Below are positions 48,801 through 57,800 of a DNA stretch of 64,000 bases, in pieces; within the stretch, counting starts at the first letter, position 1, and each line of letters opens with the position of its first letter. The translations under genes were made by a program, and so were the position numbers. The DNA lies in contig CM046309.1 of the NCBI GenBank assembly GCA_025267735.1, positions 36,059,202-36,123,201 on the forward strand. Reading direction: 5' to 3'. The notes under the pieces are model-generated. The model searched no databases, was not told the origin of the DNA, and saw only the letters and a list, made by a program, of their open reading frames with translations. The DNA is from Mactra quadrangularis (lineage: Eukaryota; Mollusca; Bivalvia; Venerida; Mactridae).

Positions 48801-51800
48801 GCTATGAAAAGTCATTCCAAACATGTTAAGTTTATGCAAATTCATTTTGACTGAAAATATTTTATTAAGTTTGCTGGCTGTTTCCTCAAGTTGTAAGATT
48901 GTTAAATAGATACCTCAAATCTGCTATCAAAATCACCTTAGTTACTGCAAAATCATGTGATTTTTGACAATTTTAAAGTCCCAAATGCTTAATTTGAGAA
49001 GAAAGAAGATCCCTTTATTTTACAAGACCATTTCCCATATAAGACCATATATGGTAATAGTCCTAATAGTGGAACTTTAGAATAATCATTTAATATATAA
49101 AACAAGATTCGAACCTCTCCTTCATCTGTTTCCATATTTTCTTCACCTTCATCTTCCATAGGTTGTGGTGGACTTGGTATAGCAGCCATCTCAGCTGGTA
49201 AAGCTGTTATAGGTTTAGGAATGTAACTGTTCTCTACTGGACCTTGTAAACCGGGGAAACATATTATAGCCAGGAACCAGTGAGCACTGAAAATAAAATA
49301 AAACTTAATATACTGGACCTTGTAAACCAGGGAAACATATTATAGCCAGGAACCAGTGAGCACTGAAAATAAAACATAATACAATACATGTGTAACAGGA
49401 AGATGGAAGTTAGGTACCTGATGTGAGGCTTGAATCCTAGACCACCTGCTTGCAAGTTTGATGCTCTACATACTTAGCTTATTGGCTGATTGATATCATA
49501 GACCATACACTTAGTACAACCCAGTTACATACCTTTTGCCTTCTTATTGAATCCACAATCAGTTATTCAAAGATTTCTTCTTAGCTTAAAGGATTCCTCC
49601 AAAAAAGACAATTTTTGGATTCAGATTTGTGACAAATCATTCATGGACGCTCAAACTCATATAATTTTTTCTAGGGTCCTGACAGAAACCCCTACTTAAT
49701 ATCACCGAGATTCCAACTGAGTTTTAGGCATCCTCAGAACTCTGGGACACTGTTAGTATCAACTCTCGCATAGACTGTTATACACTATTATTGTATATGA
49801 AACTAAATAGTTATAAATCATGTAAAAATTAAATAAACTTACTGTTCATTGATAGGTATAACAATGAAATCTTTTTTAAACAAATCTACATGTCTAGTCC
49901 AAGTTTTAACTCTAGCATGTCTCTTTTCAGGCAATCTAAAATAAATATAGAAATTCAAGAATTCTGTAGTAAACTCATTATTAAACAATACATAAATCTA
50001 TGGATATCATGGAATAAAACAAGTCACTTTGGTCTTCGTAAAACATATAACTTCATACTTTCACAGTTGAAATTGTAAAACAAGAAATGTAATGTGGAAA
50101 CCACATTAAAGCCGCCGGATTTATTAACTTTAACGCAAAAATTACAAAGGGAAATAATCCATAATAAAGGCAGGTAGAGATGTGGTTACTTTCTAATTCT
50201 GTTAACCACATGGTATGTTATCATTTTATGAAGTTTCATAAAGATCTGACAATAAATGGCAGACATATACTAAATTGAAAATTTTAAGGCAATTGTTAAC
50301 GACACCGGATGCCCGCCCACCATACCGCACATGTTTCGCCAAACTATTAGCCGAAATTTATTTATAAAATAATAATAAAGACTACTGCAAAATAATGGAC
50401 AGATCAACAGCCAATCCACGTAACAAATGGGATGAATCCATTGCACCCCCATTATGAAAAACTAAATAAAATTTTATGACATAGACTGGTATAAACGGTA
50501 TGTTAAAGAATCATATAACAATACTTACGATAACCTAGGGTCATCATCCAAAGCAGCACCTCTAATACGTTGTGTAAGTCTTTTATAAAAAAATGAACTA
50601 AATATATGTGTTCTCTCTCTATCTATCTGTGTTAATTTATCACGTAACAAATATCTGAAATATAAATAACGTCTCATTTACATAGATAGAAGCATGTTAG
50701 GTTACAAATTGAAAATGTGTTTTTGTAGTTGCTGGTATGGTAAAATTGAATCATTTCAAAGAGACCTTCACATGCCCATAGGAACAGGGGTGCTAAGGGA
50801 GGCTAAGTAAGCCCCTCTAACAACAATTATTGAATTATTATGATTAAGGCTAAACAGGATTTACAAAAAATAAGCTAATGATTGATTTCTTTCCCACCAA
50901 AAAATCTGCCCTCCAAAAAAGAATTATTCTCCCCCATCCCCTGATCTAAAAATGCTTTCTACGGTCCTGATTAACATATTTTGAAGAAAATAAACAAAAC
51001 ATGTCTCAGTGTATGAGACCAGCATGGTTATTTTACCACGTAAATGAATAAAAAAGAAATGAAACTTACTTAAGATAGAAGTCAATAATGACATCATTTA
51101 AGAATTCTCCTTCTTGTAAACAATATAAATCTTCATTCGTTATACATATACCTCCTTTCTCTGGTGGTGGTGGATATGTTAATAACCTGAAATAATACAT
51201 TACATTGTTAAACATGGGCTTTTATGAAGTTTTGCTTTCAAAATGTATAACGCTAAAAGTGACAGATTTTATCATATAAGTTACAAAATATGTAAGAGTG
51301 GTTTTATGATATATACAGCATTAACAAAAAATAAAAATATCAGTGGTCATGCTATGTGCTAAACATAAAGTAATAAACTAGTCTGCAGATGTGGATGCTA
51401 AATGGATATCTAAACTGTAGTCTTTTCACTAGAAAAAACGCCAACACACTTTAATTACAAATGGGACAAATTTCAACACCAACTTAAATGTGATACATCA
51501 ACACAAAAGAGATGATAGGAGCTAGAAACTAACATCCTACTTACTTTATAATTGGTCCAACAAAACCAATCCTAGGAGATGGAGATCTATCACTCTGTCG
51601 ATCCTCTTCTCCTTGTTGACTACTATAAACATGATCTGATACCACAGGCATTGGGGATGAAGTTATCATAGGCATTCTTTGTGTTGTAGTCAACTGTCTG
51701 AATATCTCATCAGCTTCAGTTTGACTTAGTTCCATAAAATACGCCTCATCTCCTTGTTTACCCCATGATTTAAATAATTCCATATAATTCTGAAATTCTT

Positions 51801-54800
51801 GTTTAGTGTCTGCATCTAACTGATCCATTACAATAGTGATTAATTGATGTCTCATTTCTGTAAGAAAATGGTACAGAATTTACATAAGTAAATTGTAAAG
51901 TTACAGCTATAATCCAGACAGTCATATTAATATGTTCCTAATGGTACTCACAGAAGATACAAGTCATAGTGATAATATTAATTTTGTTCTAGGGAAATAG
52001 TACTTGAATCCAATTCAAATGAATTCAAAACCTGTGATAGGTTAAAATTTAGATCTTAATTTCTTCAGCACAAGTCTGATTTATTATGTTTCATAATATA
52101 GGTACAATTATCAACTAGCCAAACTATAAGAAATAAGAGATTCTCAAAAGCCGATATCAAATTTTGCTAGCACTGAGCTTTGGGATAGTGGGCCAAGATT
52201 GCAGTGTAGACAAAGAACTAAGAAATTACCCATACTTACCAGGGCTTGTGGGATCAAAATATAGATCTGGTGGAGGTTTGTTTGGATTACGCTTATCATA
52301 ACGTGGCATACCAAGTGCTTTTCTAGTTCTATCCCCACATACAGATGTTGTTAAGAAAAATATCAAATATGGACTACTATCTAATTTAGCTAAACATTGT
52401 TGAATCTCATTAGGATAAATACGGAATGAATGTGAACCAGTCACACCTGAAATGTACAATAACATTAGTCATGAATATTTATGTAGTCGTCGTAATTAGG
52501 ATATGATAGTGGTTGTATTTAAGAAGTTAGCACCACACATTGTTAGTTGTTAAAATTTTGATGGTCTGAAATGATTTTTGGTAGCCTAAAAAGTGGTCCT
52601 AGACACCTATAGTCCAACAGAATTAACCTGAGCTTGACCTTTATGCAAGAATATATTAAACTCAGTATTTACAGTCTATTTTTGTCTTCGTTTTTAAATC
52701 GCGCTTTATTGGAAGCTTTCGGCAAAATTCACGCACTGAACAATTAATGTTCTTTTCATAAGAATAAATACTTTGAAACTGTGCCATTATATTGCTGACA
52801 TGTTCGTTTACCCAAAAACTAATGTGTCCAAAAATAAAAGTACAATAACATGCCACTTTTATTAAATTGATTTATACTCACATCGGTTGTTATAAACACA
52901 TGTATAACCGTATACACGCATACGGAAACTCACGATTTTATGTAAATGAAGTGTGTAATTATTATAATTAGGTAGTTCAAGCTCAGGTTAATTCTGTTGG
53001 ACTATACTTATTTTATAGATTGTTCTTGACAATCAATACATTTCCACAGTGAAAAAATAATTCTACAGTGACAAATTACTTTTCAAACCAGATTTAAAAA
53101 AAAAATTTACGAGTTCTGAGCTACAGTTCAAGACTACCAACACATTTTTACATACACATTTCCATAGTAGATTATAAAGACAGTAGACATTCAGCATTCT
53201 AATTAACATACATTTTCTTAAAAGTGGAGAATATAAAAACACAATGTACATACCTTCAATAAAAAAGTGTAGACCATCCCCCGATATAAGGATGGGTTCT
53301 ATAGGAGCACCTTTAAATGTACCCACCCGTACTACTGTAGCATTTAATGTAAACTGTATTGAATGAGTCTTGTCTGATAGATTGGAACCTTCCTGTAAAA
53401 TCAATAAGATTACAATTTTGTAATATAATCAAGAAATTACCAACTAAACATCCTTATGATGAATGAAAAATTTGTATTCAAGAAATTAGGTATAAATAAT
53501 AAAATTGTATTTTGGTATACAATCAAGCAAGTAATCGTAATACTGCCATCTTTGGACAGCAATCACCTTAACCCACAAGCTCAAATAGTGTTTCTGTCTG
53601 GGTTCAAAGCAGGGATATTTAATCCTAATTGTGTGTCCTGGCATCAGGTCCCCATTCCCGATAAAATTTTCCATTGAACTGAGGCTTTAAGAGTGATTTT
53701 CATTTCCATGGGTGGAAATATACGTTTTTAAAAAATAATGAAAACCAACTTTCAAAATACTAAAATAGACAGATTTCATATAAATTACATAGTGAAATGT
53801 ATTCTCAAAATACTGAAATCAGTATTAATACTGAAAAAAACCTTTCACCCATGCATTACTAAGTAATGGTCTGTCAGAAAGTGTTACCTTATCTTCCATT
53901 TTCTTGACTCTTGTTTTATCGTGAATACGTTTGGACACAGGTATATTAGGTATCAATGGTGACTCTGGACATTCTGTACTATCATTATTATGACTAGGAG
54001 ATCTACTATGACTGGATGCTGGAGTACATGGTGCAGACATTGTTTGTAATCTAACAGTATCTGTACATTCTTCCTCGTCTGATGATATAGTCACAGTCTC
54101 TATAATAATATATAGACAAAGAAGTATGAAAACGTATCAGTAACAACAATAGTAAATCAAAGCGCTTATAGTGCTGTCTGACATCGTTTTTTTACGCATT
54201 GCTTAATGTAATCATCCACAACAAATTTTAATGAGGATTTGCTACAGTCCACTACTTAAATTTTAGATTATCAAACAGATGCAACAAACATATAATGAAA
54301 ACAAGAACTTAAGGGGTTTCCACCTTGGAAAGGACAGTGACAAAATAATTGCCCACAAGGAGTTTCATAGTTATGGATGCTAATCTGAGAATTATGTGAT
54401 ACTTGGTTTGTAGGGCCTAGGGGGGAGAGGGAGACCATACAGGCCTAGAAAGTCTAACTTTAAGAGCTTTACTTGCGTTGCATTTGGAAGAATTGCATTA
54501 CAGAATTAAATGAAAGAATGATTTGTAGATGCTCCAAGTATTATTAGTAGGTAGGAAACACAGCTTGGCCATATAGCTCTTATGTAGGCAATTGTCTTTG
54601 AGAAACAGAGATTTGAACCTAAATACTTGTTACAATGGCACTAATAAGCAAGAGAAAAATGAGAAAAGCTCAGAGGAGCTTTCAGAACAAACCTGGTAAA
54701 GCCATGCCGCGTCCACGACCACGCCCTCTTCTACCTCGGCCAGAAAGAGCAGGACGAATAATCCTTGTATTCTTAGTGTTAATACTTGACGCACTTATAA

Positions 54801-57800
54801 CTTTCACATAGATTTCATTTTGGTCCGGAAGTTTTTTATTGTTATAAAATGTGTTTTTATTCAGCGTCACTGTTTTCACGTCTACTTTTCTACGTTTGGA
54901 ATCTGGATCAGCGTCTTTAACTTTGTCAGGTATCACATATCTTGTAGCACTAGTAAATAATCTTTTACAACTTTCACATTTCAATTTATCCATGCTTGTT
55001 GTACCACAATATTGACACACAGCAACAGCACTTGGATCCTGAAATGCATAAATATATCGTACAATTTTCACCAGAATTTGGTCGTTATAAAGAGCTAATG
55101 TGTAGTTCTTTTCACCAGAATTTGGTCGTAATATAGGGCTAATGTGTAGTTCATTTTTTTTTTTGCAATAAAATATTGTGAAATCGGTCAACTCCTTAAC
55201 CCACTAAGTCAAAGATGGAGACTAGCAAACAATTTACTTTGGCTAGAGAAAAATTGCTTGTTTCATAAAGTTGGGCTAATTGATAATTTTGTCCATTATG
55301 TTAAAATTAATGCATTGGGCTATTGTTTGGGTTAAATTTAAGGCAATGACTGAAATGATTATCAGTAAAACCCAAGGTTAGGTACCAATGAAATTTAATT
55401 AATAAACAAAATAACTTGGTCAATATCAAATGATGTAAAGACTTCCTACATTACACATACAAGGCTGAACATAAATTTTTTAAGAAGGTTGCCTGATAAG
55501 ACAAGCACAGTCTTCACGACAAACTATTTATTGAACTTTGGCTGTAAAAAGTAGTAGGATCGTCGGACCACTCATGTTTTAAAAATCACAGGACCAGTTA
55601 CAAGTTTGGTGGACTCGGTCCCTGGTCCACTGGCAAAATTCAAGGGCTGCAAGCAGCTATATATATTGCACTTGCCCGAACCAAATATTAACTAGCAGTA
55701 ACAAGTTGGCTCAATCCAAATATAGGTTGTTGGGGAAATCAAAAACCTTTAATGTCAAGCCGTGCAGATAAGAAAAACTTACATTAGGTATATTAGGTGG
55801 ATCGGCAGGCACTGTTTCATTATTAGTATTATCTGTCTCTTTTGTTTGTTCAACTTTATCTTGTACCTCTGTAGTACTGTAACAGAAATATAGAATTATC
55901 AATAATAACTCAAATAACAAATGCATACATACCTGAAGGTTAATAAATTAAAAAATAATAAAAACCTGTTCTGGACTTTCAAAAAAAAACCCATTTGATT
56001 ATGTCATATAAATCTAGAACTAAAGTTTTTCTGTCTTTTGACAGGTAATTTTAAATCTGTTTTGACTAAAGACAGACAGACTAAGGAACAACTGACAATA
56101 TCAGACTGACCACAACACTCAACCAACATCTTTTTCTCAGGTGAACTAAAAAATACAATGAAACAGTTTGTACTTTGTATTTAATATAAAGTAATAGAGG
56201 ATTAAAAACAAACCTGGTTTGGCTTTCTTCTGCAGATTTGACAGACTGGGCTGGCATCAAATTTTCCAGGGCTATTTTATGAGGATGAGGGGTACTCTGT
56301 GAACCTGGTCGAGGTGTAGACACAATACTGATCACGTTGGGACTAACAACTCTCTGTTGGGCAGGTATTTGGCCTCGAGGTAAGAACTGACGTACCCCTT
56401 GTAGAGAATTAGTTGCACCTGATTGTTGTAATCCATGTGGTAAGTTAGGTCGTACATTTCTAAAGATAGTACCTGGTGGACTGCAAAAAGTTAAAAGAAA
56501 TATTTAATATATAATATACCTATATAATAAGTATATACCGAGAGTAACTTCTTGACCAATGGTCATTTTGATCATGTTAGGGTCAACCAATTTTTTTTAT
56601 GCACACAGTCTAGGAAAAATTTTCAGAGAGCATTAGTTTTGGATTATATTGACAAATACATGCCTCACAAAGCAAACAAAACAAAATGTATATATATATA
56701 AATTGAAAATTGGTTAACTACTTAAGAAATTAAGTTATTTAAACAATAACTTCTAGGAAGTAACAATTGTTTTCAAAATGAAGCTAACTTACAAAGGAAT
56801 TGTTTATTTCTAGAAGAATTTATCCAACAATTGCCTGGTGGACATTAACAAGATATTTTTTTCCCAATTAATATTAGTATGTTTACATACTTTTTGTGAC
56901 AAAATAAGAAAATGAAACTCCCATTCTATTTAATGAGTATCAACATGTGTATAAAAAGATTAACTTACCCTCTGGAATTCTGTACCATATTAAGACCAGT
57001 AGCATTACCCTGTACTTGACCTCTACCTCGGCCACGCCCTCTGCCACGCCCCCCAGCACCACGACCTCGCTGACTAGAGTCTATGGCTGAATGCTGAACT
57101 GTAATAAAGAAGTACAATTTACAGGCACTGATAATTATATATTAAATCAAAATAAAAACAGAAAGTTGCAAATTCATATTAGTAATTATCATCACTTTTT
57201 AGTTTAGACAACTAAACATTTCTGATGCACAACAAAAAAAATGAGCAGTCCACCGACTGTCTGACAGCCTGCTCGACAATTAGAGGAGCTTGTATAAACA
57301 AAATCAATTGATATGCAATCCAATCAGGATAAGGGAAATTAAATAAGGATACTTTCACTGATTAGAATAATAATACTTGATTGCCAACTTCTAATAAAAC
57401 TAATCTAAGTATAAAAGGGCCATAATTCAGTCAAATCCAAGCTAGAGTTATGCAACTTGGTATTCAACTTTCTCAAATTATAAAAAAGTAAGCTTCACAA
57501 GCTCTAGGTAATTTTTCCTTCGCTTTGGGCTTGAGTGTAGATGGCAATGACTGAACATAATACTAATATGGCTGGTCAATATTTTAGCCCATTACAATAT
57601 AACATAAAATACAGCAGGCTAGTGCTAAAAATGAATAAATTACTGCATTTTGCAAAAAAGAAGTTAGTGTAAACATAAATGACTTACTAGCAGCTGGCTG
57701 CTGTTCATATTCATGGAAGTCACCATTCCTCCACATCATTGTTTTCTGGTTACCATGACGATCTTTAATAACATACACTTGACCGTCCTCGAACTTACCA

